Under the pieces are notes generated by a model that was given only the letters and a program-made list of their open reading frames with translations, was not told the origin of the DNA and did no database searches. A DNA stretch of 64,000 nt from Apostichopus japonicus (lineage: Eukaryota; Echinodermata; Holothuroidea; Aspidochirotida; Stichopodidae), in NCBI RefSeq assembly GCF_037975245.1, contig NC_092563.1:11892001-11956000 (forward strand). The letters run 5' to 3'. Below, in pieces: positions 26,410 to 55,258 of this stretch (positions within the stretch are counted from its first letter, which is position 1; every line of letters starts with the position of its first letter). Both the position numbers and the translations under genes were made by a program.

Positions 26410-27050
26410 TTTGGTAACAATTTCAAATGATGGTAAGGTGGAGTTATACTCAATATGTAAATGTATGTACTTCAAGGATAAAATGTTTTGATTTTCTTAT
26501 TGGCGTCTTATTGTTTTCCCTTTGTAAATTCCATTCTGATATTCTTCATTAAGTGCTTACAGCAAGATTACAATGGATCGATCTACGATACCCCTTGAAA
26601 TGGTTTACCAAACAGAGACTAATGAGAGTGCCACGTATAGTTAAATGATTTTATCTCAATTTTCAACACTAGATCGTCTATACTCTTTTCCATGTTTAAC
26701 ATTAGTCATGTAAAACGCAAATACGAACATTTAAAAGTTTTCAAGTTTTACTTCTTTACTTCTTAAATCTTGATCAGCATCATGATTTGAATTATCAGTA
26801 GATCTTAATATTGTAACTAATATGCTCTTAATATTATTGTAATATCGAGGTAACACAGACAGGTTGTTTGTTTTTCGTATTATGGTTTATGTAAATATGT
26901 TAAGTACATTGACAGTTTATGACGTCATATGCTGTATTTGTTATTATCATAAAGTGATGACATTTCTTACGTAATTTATTAGACAATAACCAGTCCCACG
27001 TGACTCATATCTGAAGTATATCAATCTGATTTGAACGTGCTCAGAATAAA
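26410..27050 (+). other. Probable 3' UTR of gene 1
   Basis: After the stop TAA (26407-26409) the first convincing poly(A) signal is AATAAA at 27045-27050. No exon or repeat is recognised between. The mature 3' end is inferred, not shown. Confidence 0.45.
27045..27050 (+). terminator. Candidate poly(A) signal, gene 1
   Basis: AATAAA, followed by a T/G-rich stretch (GTGGTTATGTGATTGCCTG). Conserved at 50246-50251 after gene 2. Confidence 0.45.
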
Positions 27051-27210
27051 GCATGTGGTTATGTGATTGCCTGTATATGTTTTGTTTTTAAAATGTGCCG
27101 ATACAGTTTTTAACATTAATGCAAATATTTGACTGATAATACGTTGTTCATGTGTGTGGCATGTAGATAAACAGTACTAACATGCTCTTCCAGAAAAGTT
27201 CCTTCTATGT

Positions 27211-27432
27211 GGAGTGTTAGATCAGTGGTTAACGTCGGTGCCTTCAAATCAAGGTCCCCGGTTCGAGTCACTCCAAGATTAATGTATGTCGTCCAGTTAC
27301 AGAGTTGTTGACAAATGACAATTCATAATCATGGATGTTAAATATGAATCTATGAGACTGACTTCCGTCAGCTTGCGGCTTTGATAAGCCAATGAGGCTT
27401 CTTCGCAAGTTCCTGCTTGCAGGAGGATCTTA
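27211..27432 (+). repeat. tRNA-derived SINE (family B), downstream of gene 1
   Basis: The head GTTAGATCAGTGGTTAACG and GGTTCGAGTC boxes are followed by the family B body, ending GCAGGAGGATCTTA. Same family as 21165-21387 but opposite orientation. Confidence 0.75.
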
Positions 27433-29165
27433 AGTACATATTACATACTTACATATGTATTGGTTGATAGTGCTGTCCATTAAGAGAAGCCGAGCACAAG
27501 AAAGCTGATACTGAGTTTCGTACATTCCTCATTCCAAGAAATGAAGCAAAATTATTGCGTACAACCTTCATAAAAAATGTAAAGTAAACGACATATCCAT
27601 GAGGGATTGTGTAACACAGAAAGACATTGCCGTTTAATGTAACGTATCCTTATGTTAGGTAGTTCGGGGTAATAAATTAAGCACACAGTAAGTTATTCCA
27701 TGCTTCACTTCGTTTATTACTTCAGACTCCTCAAACCACCGCTTCCTTTTACTTCTCCGAAAACATCCAGCCTTCCTTTCCAACCTCCACTCTATTGTTA
27801 CACAACACTGTCACATCTATCCTAAAACCCACCCTTGGCTTCTCACTTTCCTTTTCGCCGTTCATGCCTCAGCTCCTCACCTCACAAAGGCCACAACCCA
27901 ACTATCTTAAACCCTTCTACCCTCTTCTGCTCATCTCTAGCTTTCCTTTAATCCTCTTAACAAGTCTTTACATGTCTTAGCAAGCCCAGCTTGTTATTCC
28001 CTTTAAGCTATCCCTGGGACATTCTTAAGCAGCTAATGTAACCTAGCACAGCTTTCTGCTCCCTACTTGCAGACTTCACAACACCTTATACTTACGAAAA
28101 ATGTATTACAACTGCTTACATATTCCATATAACTATTAGCTGAAATTTGTTTTGGCATAAATGATAGTCTTCTTTCGACATCGATGTTACTATAAAGTCA
28201 CTTTAGTCGAAACGCAAGTTCCTGCGATGTTGACAAAAGAACGTCATGGAAACAATCAATACAGTGTAATTAACACCAGGGAGAAGCTAGTTGGTATATC
28301 AGTGCCACACACACCTCCACCCACCCCGACCCAACCCCACCCCGCCCTTCTATCATTTGGGTCAGAGAGCAATGTGACGAACTCGAGCCGACGTTTGACA
28401 GTCCAGTACTGAATTGAGAATGAAATCGGCTTCTTGTGACTCACTCATATAACAAAGCTAGTCGTAAAACAACAGACTTATATTCGTTCATATCAGGCGA
28501 TATCTCTTAGCACTGAAACATTAATTGCACCAACAGATCGATTGAAACCTAAGGATTACTACGAAATACCTTATGATATGAAATGCAAATTTAACATGTC
28601 TATATACTTATTACAGTTATTAGCAGTACATCGTTTGATGTTAATCCTTCTCCACATACAACCACTATTTTCGTTTTCAATCTGACTGAATGCAAAGGCA
28701 AAAAAAGAAAAAGAAAACAAAAATGTGGCATAAGATAAACTTCCATCTACTGAGAAATTTGACTATTAACTAGATATTCCAGATGAATCACTTTTGAAGG
28801 ATACATCAACAAGAAGATTATAGTAGGAAAGGTAAGATTTCGAAGGACATATGTCATGATAATGGCATCATAGATCACCTAAACTAAGATCCGATTCATG
28901 GAGTAAATCAGGATTCAGGTTATTGAAATAGGTTATAAAGTTCAATCAGCCAAATATCCACTTAGGGACAAGATGGGGCTTCCAACTAACAGTGTGGAAT
29001 CCTCTTCAGTCATTTGCAGAAAAATGTTTGATTGTCTGCTACTGGGATATCCCTTTAACATGCAAAGTGCAACCTAACTAGATATGGCAGTGACACATTA
29101 CAGATGACAAGTACAGAGAGAGCTCAGTTTACTGCATGACGACGTTTAATAATTAAAGTCGAAGA
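27433..29165. other. Intergenic sequence with a pyrimidine-rich tract
   Basis: 27690-28090 is strongly C/T-biased on the + strand (repeated CTTCC, CCTC, TCACCTC). No gene was recognised. It is repeated nearly unchanged at 50640-52366. Confidence 0.5.
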
Positions 29166-29283
29166 ATGGCGAATTTTCATCCGATTACTGTTAAATTTAA
29201 TTCAAATAGTAGTGTTGATAGGAGTTATCTTAGCGGTTAATCTTGGCATGGTATGGCGAATCATTTTCAAAGCTATAGGTTTG
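29166..29283 (+). pseudogene. Decayed first exon of an additional BPI-like gene
   Basis: The context GAAGAATGGCGAAT matches the gene 1 start (AGAAGAATGGCGAAT). After a frameshift the sequence reads IQIVVLIGVILAVNLGMV, lining up with [18 protein letters not shown] of the live genes, then WRIIFKAIGL against [10 protein letters not shown]. So a signal-peptide exon of an older BPI/LBP copy survives here. No further exons of that copy were found before gene 2. Similarity is by eye and short, hence moderate confidence. Confidence 0.6.
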
Positions 29284-30880
29284 ATCTTGAGCAACCATGA
29301 TCTGCTTATCCTCTTTGCATAAGATTTTGCTACTTCGTACGCATTTTGCATGACATATTGGAAATTCATCAAATAGCTGTTTACAAATCTAAACGATTGC
29401 AATATTTTGGAAAAGGTATAACCAAGAGATTGCGTGAGAGAACAGTACCCTTCCCCAACCACCGACCCAAAAATGCTCAATGCAAGCAGTTATTCTGTGT
29501 CAACTATTTGTAATACGTAGTATTAGTCATCGTAATACATCCTTCATCCCTGGACACTCTAATGTACCGTACTTAACTATGTCATATATTTCAAACTATG
29601 AAGTGTTTTATAGTAATACATACTAGTATCTTGTATACTGGAAGCGGCTTTTGAGAAGTATAATTTATATGTTCATGAATCCTTTCAGATTCACCGCATT
29701 TTGCTACAAATTGTTGAAACGATGACTTTCTGAGCGTAATTCATCATTTTGTGGCAAAATGTTAAATTGGTGAGATAAATAAGTGATCAATTTATCATTT
29801 GGTGATTTTTTTTTTTAAATTGATGATATTTGATAAATATTTTTTTCATTTTGCACTAAAATGTAGAGTTTCTCATTTACTATATTCAATTCATTTTGTT
29901 GCAAATTGAAGAATTAATCATTTTGTTGAAAATTACTTGAATCTTTACGAAAAAAATTAACATTATGATGGCATCTTAACGTTCCATGCTCAACTACGGT
30001 TACGTTAATGTGCCCTCACAATGTTAAGATTTTTCTCTGCAATTATGCTGCAATTCATCATTTTGTTGCAAAAATCTTGAACTGACGAGATTTTTAATTT
30101 GATTGAGTTATCATTTTGCTCTAAACTGTTGAAATGACGAATTTCTGAGCACAGCTCAATATTATAAAGCAACATACCTGTAGTAAAAACTATTTCGAGA
30201 TCAATTTACTATTGCAAAGTTTTATCTAAGCAATTAATCGTTTTCTTGAAATTTGCTACAAATATTTGCAAGAAGGTCTGAACATTTGGCGGCAACTTAA
30301 TATTTCCAAAATTTACTGATCTTAATCCCTGACAAAGCTGTCAATATTAAAAAAGATAAGTTGAATTAACTTTGAGATAAACACCGTTGAAATGAACTAT
30401 TAAACATGTGAGTTCACGCAATGTTTAACTGCATTGTTTCCCAAATATGATATATGTCATTAATGTGAAAATACATTCATGATAATGATAATGAAGAAAA
30501 TTGTTAAATGTGACTGACGCAAACGAAATCAATCTTTTACAACATAGTGAAAAAATATTTCTATTAATTCGTGCGGTCAAAGAACGATTTCACGGTAAAG
30601 TTTCCGAACAACAAATCATGTCTTTTGAATCTACTATTATTTTATGGCTGTAACGTCATCACGAATTGCATGCTTCACAGGTCCATGGATCTGCGCGTAA
30701 CTTCAACATCAACCAATGTCATTTTCAATGCTTGCTTGTCAAAACTAGGAATCAATATAATTTCATATATGTTCGGTTAGCTTATGTATATGTCATTGTT
30801 AACAAGGAACCCCAAATAAACATAACAGCGATAACAATCCATTGATTATAGTTTACCTGAAAGTCGCAAGCAATGTGGAG
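29284..30880. other. AT-rich intergenic sequence with degenerate tandem motif
   Basis: 29690-30260 holds repeated imperfect motifs such as TCATCATTTTGTTGCAAA and TTGAAATGACGAATTTCTGAG, spaced irregularly: an old, decayed tandem array. The rest is featureless. Repeated at 52483-54110. Confidence 0.5.
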
Positions 30881-30884
30881 GATA

Positions 30885-30907
30885 ATAGACTAAACGTTTG
30901 CTGCCCT

Positions 30908-30951
<44 letters not shown>

Positions 30952-30972
30952 TGGAGGCAGCAAACATATATG
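30885..30972. repeat. (TA)n run bracketed by an inverted repeat
   Basis: GTTTGCTGCCCTCAA on the left and TTGGAGGCAGCAAAC on the right are near-perfect reverse complements around a TA run of about 40 bases. This is a potential long hairpin or cruciform. The unit 2 copy (about 54112-54235) has a TA run about twice as long. Confidence 0.8.
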
Positions 30973-31029
30973 TGTGCGCGTTTGCGTGCGTGCGCTTGCG
31001 TGTGTGTGTGATTGAGCAACCGATTCACA

Positions 31030-31750
31030 TAGAGTAGTAACTGTGTTCTCTTTGTGTGGATTGAGCAACAGTGTGCCGCAAACTCCTCATAGACTGTAGT
31101 AGTCCGATCAAGTTCAAACTTAGTGGGTATGTTAACTCGTGCCTGCGTGATTGATACTATCATTGGTCAAAGGCCACACGTCAAATGTCAAGAAACCTAA
31201 AATATGCTTTTAGTCATTTTATGCTTGTCAACATGTAGGAAAAATGCATTAAACCACATTCTATGTAGAGAATGGTAAGAAGAATTTTAAAATAGGACAG
31301 ATTTAGGTTGCTATAGGGTCGAGGTCACAGGTCGATTGAAGTAAAATTGGCCTAAATCGTGCGAAAATGTGTCTTTCAAACTCCTCTGACATTGTTTGTC
31401 AGATCACGTTAAAACTTGGAAGGTATGTGCCTGACCATGAACACTTGTCACTGCGTGGTTGATACTGTCATGGGTCAAAGGTCAGACGTCAAATGTCAAA
31501 TGTCAAGAAACTTGCAAATTGTCCTGTATGCTCTATATATTTTTGTGGTTTAATGACTTTTTTCAACAGACGAACAAGCATGTAATGGCTAAAAACAACA
31601 ATTTTTTTTATTTTTTGACCAGTGACAATATGATCTTTGACCCATGACGTCATCAATCTCAGAGCACCAGATTACATGTATAGGCGCATAGTCTCCAAGT
31701 TTGAAGCACCTTGTTTTCACAATGGGGAGCGGGACAACCTTTCCCTTTCG
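31030..31750. repeat. Dispersed repeat in direct and inverted copies upstream of gene 2
   Basis: Blocks related to 13430-13940 are present twice in direct orientation (31080-31290 and 31370-31560) and once inverted (31580-31720). The last carries TTTGACCCATGACGTCATC, the reverse complement of the intron 1 block. Duplicated at 54310-55020. Confidence 0.65.
31472..31484 (+). promoter_or_regulatory. DR1-type GGGTCAAAGGTCA motif upstream of gene 2
   Basis: Two direct half-sites (GGGTCA and AGGTCA) separated by one base are the classic pattern for HNF4/RXR-type nuclear receptors. The motif lies about 510 bases before the gene 2 start and recurs at 54743-54755 before gene 3. Before gene 1 the motif is imperfect (1600-1612) and now about 11.4 kb away. 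It belongs to a dispersed repeat, so function is only a possibility. Confidence 0.25.
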
Positions 31751-31995
31751 GTACGTGCGTAATTACTAATATATAATTAGATATATCATTTAATATTAAA
31801 ATACACTGAAAGTAACACAGGCTGACGTAAGCACTTGAAATCTATATGTATGCTATTATCATCAAAACACTGTTCAGTCTGAGTTACATGTTAGAGGATA
31901 TAAGTTAGATTCTAGATAGAAGGAGATTTTCTTTCTGACAGGAAAAAGTGCTCATCTAAATTGCTTGACACTGAAAGAAAAGTCATAGCAGAAAA

Positions 31996-49609
<17,614 letters not shown>

Positions 49610-50245
49610 TTTGGTAACAATTTCAAATGATGGTAAGGTGGAGTTATACTCAATATGTAAATGTATGTACTTCAAGGATAAAATGTTTTGATTTTCTTAT
49701 TGGCGTCTTATTGTTTTCCCTTTGTAAATTCCATTTCTGATATTCTTCATTAAGTGCTTACAGCAAGATTACAATGGATCGATCTACGATACCCCTTGAA
49801 ATGGTTTACCAAACAGAGACTAATGAGAGTGCCACGTATAGTTAAATGATTTCATCTCAATTTTCAACACTAGATCGTCTATACTCTTTTCCATGTTTAA
49901 CATTAGTCATGTAAAACGCAAATACGAACATTTAAAAGTTTTCAAGTTTTACTTCTTTACTTCTTAAATCTTGATCAGCATCATGATTTGAATTATCAGT
50001 AGATCTTAATATTGTAACTAATATGCTCTTAATATTATTGTAATATCGAGGTAACACAGACAGGTTGTTTGTTTTTCGTATTATGGTTTATGTAAATATG
50101 TTAAGTACATTGACAGTTTATGACGTCATATGCTGTATTTGTTATTATCATAAAGTGATGACATTTCTTACGTACTTTATTAGACAATAACCAGTCCCAC
50201 GTGACTCATATCTGAAGTATATCAATCTGATTTGAACGTGCTCAG

Positions 50246-50251
50246 AATAAA
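50246..50251 (+). terminator. Candidate poly(A) signal, gene 2
   Basis: AATAAA in the same context as 27045-27050, about 640 bases after the stop codon. The intervening 3' UTR (49610-50245) holds nothing else recognisable. Confidence 0.45.
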
Positions 50252-50410
50252 GCATGTGGTTATGTGATTGCCTGTATATGTTTTGTTTTTAAAATGTGCC
50301 GATACAGTTTTTAACATTAATGCAAATATTTGACTGATAATACGTTGTTCATGTGTGTGGCATGTAGATAAACAGTACTAACATGCTCTTCCAGAAAAGT
50401 TCCTTCCATG

Positions 50411-50632
50411 TGGAGTGTTAGATCAGTGGTTAACGTCGGTGCCTTCAAATCAAGGTCCCCGGTTCGAGTCACTCCAAGATTAATGTATGTCGTCCAGTTA
50501 CAGAGTTGTTGACAAATGACAATTCATAATCATGGATGTTAAATATGAATCTATGAGACTGACTTCCGTCAGCTTGCGGCTTTGATAAGCCAATGAGGCT
50601 TCTTCGCAAGTTCCTGCTTGCAGGAGGATCTT
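50411..50632 (+). repeat. tRNA-derived SINE (family B), downstream of gene 2
   Basis: Duplicate of 27211-27432 in the same position relative to the gene. Confidence 0.75.
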
Positions 50633-52366
50633 AAGTACATATTACATACTTACATATGTATTGGTTGATAGTGCTGTCCATTAAGAGAAGCCGAGCACAA
50701 GAAAGCTGATACTGAGTTTCGTACATTCCTCATTCCAAGAAATGAAGCAAAATTATTGCGTACAACCTTCATAAAAAATGTAAAGTAAACGACATATCCA
50801 TGAGGGATTGTGTAACACAGAAAGACATTGCCGTTTAATGTAACGTATCCTTATGTTAGGTAGTTCGGGGTAATAAATTAAGCACACAGTAAGTTATTCC
50901 ATGCTTCACTTCGTTTATTACTTCAGACTCCTCAAACCACCGCTTCCTTTTACTTCTCCGAAAACATCCAGCCTTCCCTTTCCAACCTCCACTCTATTGT
51001 TACACAACACTGTCACATCTATCCTAAAACCCACCCTTGGCTTCTCACTTTCCTTTTCGCCGTTCATGCCTCAGCTCCTCACCTGACAAAGGCCACAACC
51101 CAACTATCTTAAACCCTTCTACCCTCTTCTGCTCATCTCTAGCTTTCCTTTAATCCTCTTAACAAGTCTTTACATGTCTTAGCAAGCCCAGCTTGTTATT
51201 CCCTTTAAGCTATCCCTGGGACATTCTTAAGCAGCTAATGTAACCTAGCACAGCTTTCTGCTCCCTACTTGCAGACTTCACAACACCTTATACTTACGAA
51301 AAATGTATTACAACTGCTTACATATTCCATATAACTATTAGCTGAAATTTGTTTTGGCATAAATGATAGTCTTCTTTCGACATCGATGTTACTATAAAGT
51401 CACTTTAGTCGAAACGCAAGTTCCTGCGATGTTGACAAAAGAACGTCATGGAAACAATCAATACAGTGTAATTAACACCAGGGAGAAGCTAGTTGGTATA
51501 TCAGTGCCACACACACCTCCACCCACCCCGACCCAACCCCACCCCGCCCTTCTATCATTTGGGTCAGAGAGCAATGTGACGAACTCGAGCCGACGTTTGA
51601 CAGTCCAGTACTGAATTGAGAATGAAATCGGCTTCTTGTGACTCACTCATATAACAAAGCTAGTCGTAAAACAACAGACTTATATTCGTTCATATCAGGC
51701 GATATCTCTTAGCACTGAAGCATTAATTGCACCAACAGATCGATTGAAACCAAAGGATTACTACGAAATACCTTATGATATGAAATGCAAATTTAACAGG
51801 TCTATATACTTATCACAGTCATTAGCAGTACATCGTTATTGTAAATCCGTCTCCACATACAACCACTATTTTCGTTTTTAATCTGACTGAATGCAAAGGC
51901 AAAAAAAGAAAAAGAAAACAAAAATGTGGCATTAGATAAACTTCCATCTACTGAGAAATTTGACTATTAACTAGATATTCCAGATGAATCACTTTTGAAG
52001 GATACATCAACAAGAAGATTATAATAGGAAAGGTAAGATTTCGAAGGACATATGTCATGATAATGGCATCATAGATCACCTAAACTAAGATCCGATTCAT
52101 GGAGTAAATCAGGATTCAGGTTATTGAAATAGGTTATAAAGTTCAATCAGCCAAATATCCACTTAGGGACAAGATGGGGTTTCCAACTAACAGTGTGGAA
52201 TCCTCTTCAGTCATTTGCAGAAAAATGTTTGATTGTCTGCTACTGGGATATCCCTTTAACATGCAAAGTGCAACCTAACTAGATATGTCAGTGACACATT
52301 ACAGATGACAAGTACAGAGAGAGCTCAGTTTACTGCATGACGACGTTTAATAATTAAAGTCGAAGA
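50633..52366. other. Second copy of the intergenic block
   Basis: Matches 27433-29165 with only a few differences, including the pyrimidine-rich tract (50890-51290). No gene seen. Confidence 0.55.
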
Positions 52367-52484
52367 ATGGCGAATTTTCATCCGATTACTGTTAAATTTA
52401 ATTCAAATAGTAGTGTTGATAGGAGTTATCTTAGCGGTTAATCTTGGCATGGTATGGCGAATCATTTTCAAAGCTATAGGTTTG
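52367..52484 (+). pseudogene. Decayed BPI-like first exon, second copy
   Basis: Same relic as 29166-29283, carried along in the duplicated intergenic block, with the same frameshift. Confidence 0.6.
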
Positions 52485-54125
52485 ATCTTGAGCAACCATG
52501 ATCTGCTTATCCTCTTTGCATAAGATTTTGCTACTTCGTACGCATTTTGCATGACATATTGGAAATTCATCAAATAGCTGTTTACAAATCTAAACGATTG
52601 CAATATTTTGGAAAAGGTATAACCAAGAGATTGCGTGAGAGAACAGTACCCTTCCCCAACCACCGACCCAAAAATGCTCAATGCAAGCAGTTATTCTGTG
52701 TCAACTATTTGTAATACGTAGTATTAGTCATCGTAATACATCCTTCATCCCTGGACACTCTAATGTACCGTACTTAACTATGTCATATATTTCAAACTAT
52801 GAAGTGTTTTATAGTAATACATATTGTAATACATACTAGTATCTTGTATACTGGAAGCGGCTTTTGAGAAGTATAATTTATATGTTCATGAATCCTTTCA
52901 GATTCACCGCATTTTGCTACAAATTGTTGAAACGATGACTTTCTGAGCGTAATTCATCATTTTGTGGCAAAATGTTACATTGGTGAGATAAATAAGTGAT
53001 CAATTTATCATTTGGTGATTTTTTTTTTAAATTGATGATATTTGATAAATATTTTTTTCATTTTGCACTAAAATGTAGAGTTTCTCATTTACTATATTCA
53101 ATTCATTTTGTTGCAAATTGAAGAATTTATCATTTTGTTGAAAATTACTTGAATCTTTACGAAAAAAATTAACATTATGATGGCATCTTAACGTTCCATG
53201 CTCAACTACGGTTACGTTAATGTGCCCTCACAATGTTAAGATTTTTCTCTGCAATTATGCTGCAATTCATCATTTTGTTGCAAAAATCTTGAACTGACGA
53301 GATTTTTAATTTGATTGATTTATCATTTTGCTCTAAACTGTTGAAATGACGAATTTCTGAGCACAGCTCAATATTATAAAGCAACATACCTGTAGTAAAA
53401 ACTATTTCGAGATCAATTTACTATTTAGTTGCAAAGTTTTATCTAAGCAATTAATCGTTTTCTTGAAATTTGCTACAAATATTTGCAAGAAGGTCTGAAC
53501 ATTTGGCGGCAACTTAATATTTCCAAAATTTACTGATCTTAATCCCTGACAAAGCTGTCAATATTAAAAAAGATAAGTTGAATTAACTTTGAGATAAACA
53601 CCGTTGAAATGAACTATTAAACATGTGAGTTCACGCAATGTTTAACTGCATTGTTTCCCAAATATGATATATGTCATTAATGTGAAAATACATTCATGAT
53701 AATGATAATGAAGAAAATTGTTAAATGTGACTGACGCAAACGAAATCAATCTTTTACAACATAGTGAAAAAATATTTCTATTAATTCGTGCGGTCAAAGA
53801 ACGATTTCACGGTAAAGTTTCCGAACAACAAATCATGTCTTTTGAATCTACTATTATTTTATGGCTGTAACGTCATCACGAATTGCATGCTTCACAGGTC
53901 CATGGATCTGCGCGTAACTTCAACATCACCCTACGTCATTTTCAATGCTTGCTTGTCAAAACTAGGAATCAATATAATTTCATATATGTTCGGTTAGCTT
54001 ATGTATATGTCATTGTTAACAAGGAACCCCAAATAAACATAACAGCGATAACAATCCATTGATTATAGTTTACCTGAAAGTCGCAAGCAATGTGGAGGAT
54101 AATAGACTAAAAGTTTGCTGCCCTC

Positions 54126-54222
<97 letters not shown>

Positions 54223-55020
54223 TGGAGGCAGCAAACATATATGTGTGCGCGTTTGCGTGCGTGCGCTTGCGTGTGTGTGTGATTGAGCAACCGATTCACA
54301 TAGAGTAGTAACTGTGTTCTCTTTGTGTGGATTGAGCAACAGTGTGCCGCAAACTCCTCATAGACTGTAGTAGTCCGATCAAGTTCAAACTTAGTGGGTA
54401 TGTTAACTCGTGCCTGCGTGATTGATACTATCATTGGTCAAAGGCCACACGTCAAATGTCAAGAAACCTAAAATATGCTTTTAGTCATTTTATGCTTGTC
54501 AACATGTAGGAAAAATGCATTAAACCACATTCTATGTAGAGAATGGTAAGAAGAATTTTAAAATAGGACAGATTTAGGTTGCTATAGGGTCGAGGTCACA
54601 GGTCGATTGAAGTAAAATTGGCCTAAATCGTGCGAAAATGTGTCTTTCAAACTCCTCTGACATTGTTTGTCAGATCACGTTAAAACTTGGAAGGTATGTG
54701 CCTGACCATGAACACTTGTCACTGCGTGGTTGATACTGTCATGGGTCAAAGGTCAGACGTCAAATGTCAAGAAACTTGCAAATTGTCCTTTATGCTCTAT
54801 ATATTTTTGTGGTTTAATGACTTTTTTCAACAGACGAACAAGCATGTAATGGCTAAAAACAACAATTTTTTTATTTTTTGACCAGTGACAATATGATCTT
54901 TGACCCATGACGTCATCAATCTCAGAGCACCAGATTACATGTAAAGGCGCATAGTCTCCAAGTTTGAAGCACCTTGTTTTCACAATGGGGAGCGGGACAA
55001 CCTTTCCCTTTCGGTACGTG
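52485..55020. other. Intergenic sequence upstream of gene 3
   Basis: Repeats 29284-31750: the degenerate TTTTGTTGCAAA-type array (52905-53475), an inverted-repeat-bracketed (TA)n (about 54112-54235) and the dispersed GGTCAAAGGTC repeats (54310-55020). The (TA)n is about twice as long as in the first copy. Confidence 0.6.
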
Positions 55021-55258
55021 CGTAATTACTAATATATAATTAGATATATCATTTAATATTAAAACACACTGAAAGTAACACAGGCTGACGTAAGCACTTG
55101 AAATCTATATGTATGCTATTATCATCAAAACACTGTTCAGTCTGAGTTACATGTTAGAGGATATAAGTTAGATTCTAGATAGAAGGAGATTTTCTTTCTG
55201 ACAGGAAAAAGTGCTCATCTAAATTGCTTGACACTGAAAGAAAAGTCATAGCAGAAAA

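Noticed and set aside
28161-28412. Small open frame in the intergenic block (also 51363-51614)
   Set aside because: No recognisable domain, low-complexity proline and threonine run, and no splice or start support. Conservation between the two copies only reflects recent duplication.
29202-29480. 92-codon minus-strand frame (also 52403-52681)
   Set aside because: It overlaps the plus-strand relic exon and has no recognisable features; preserved only by recent duplication.
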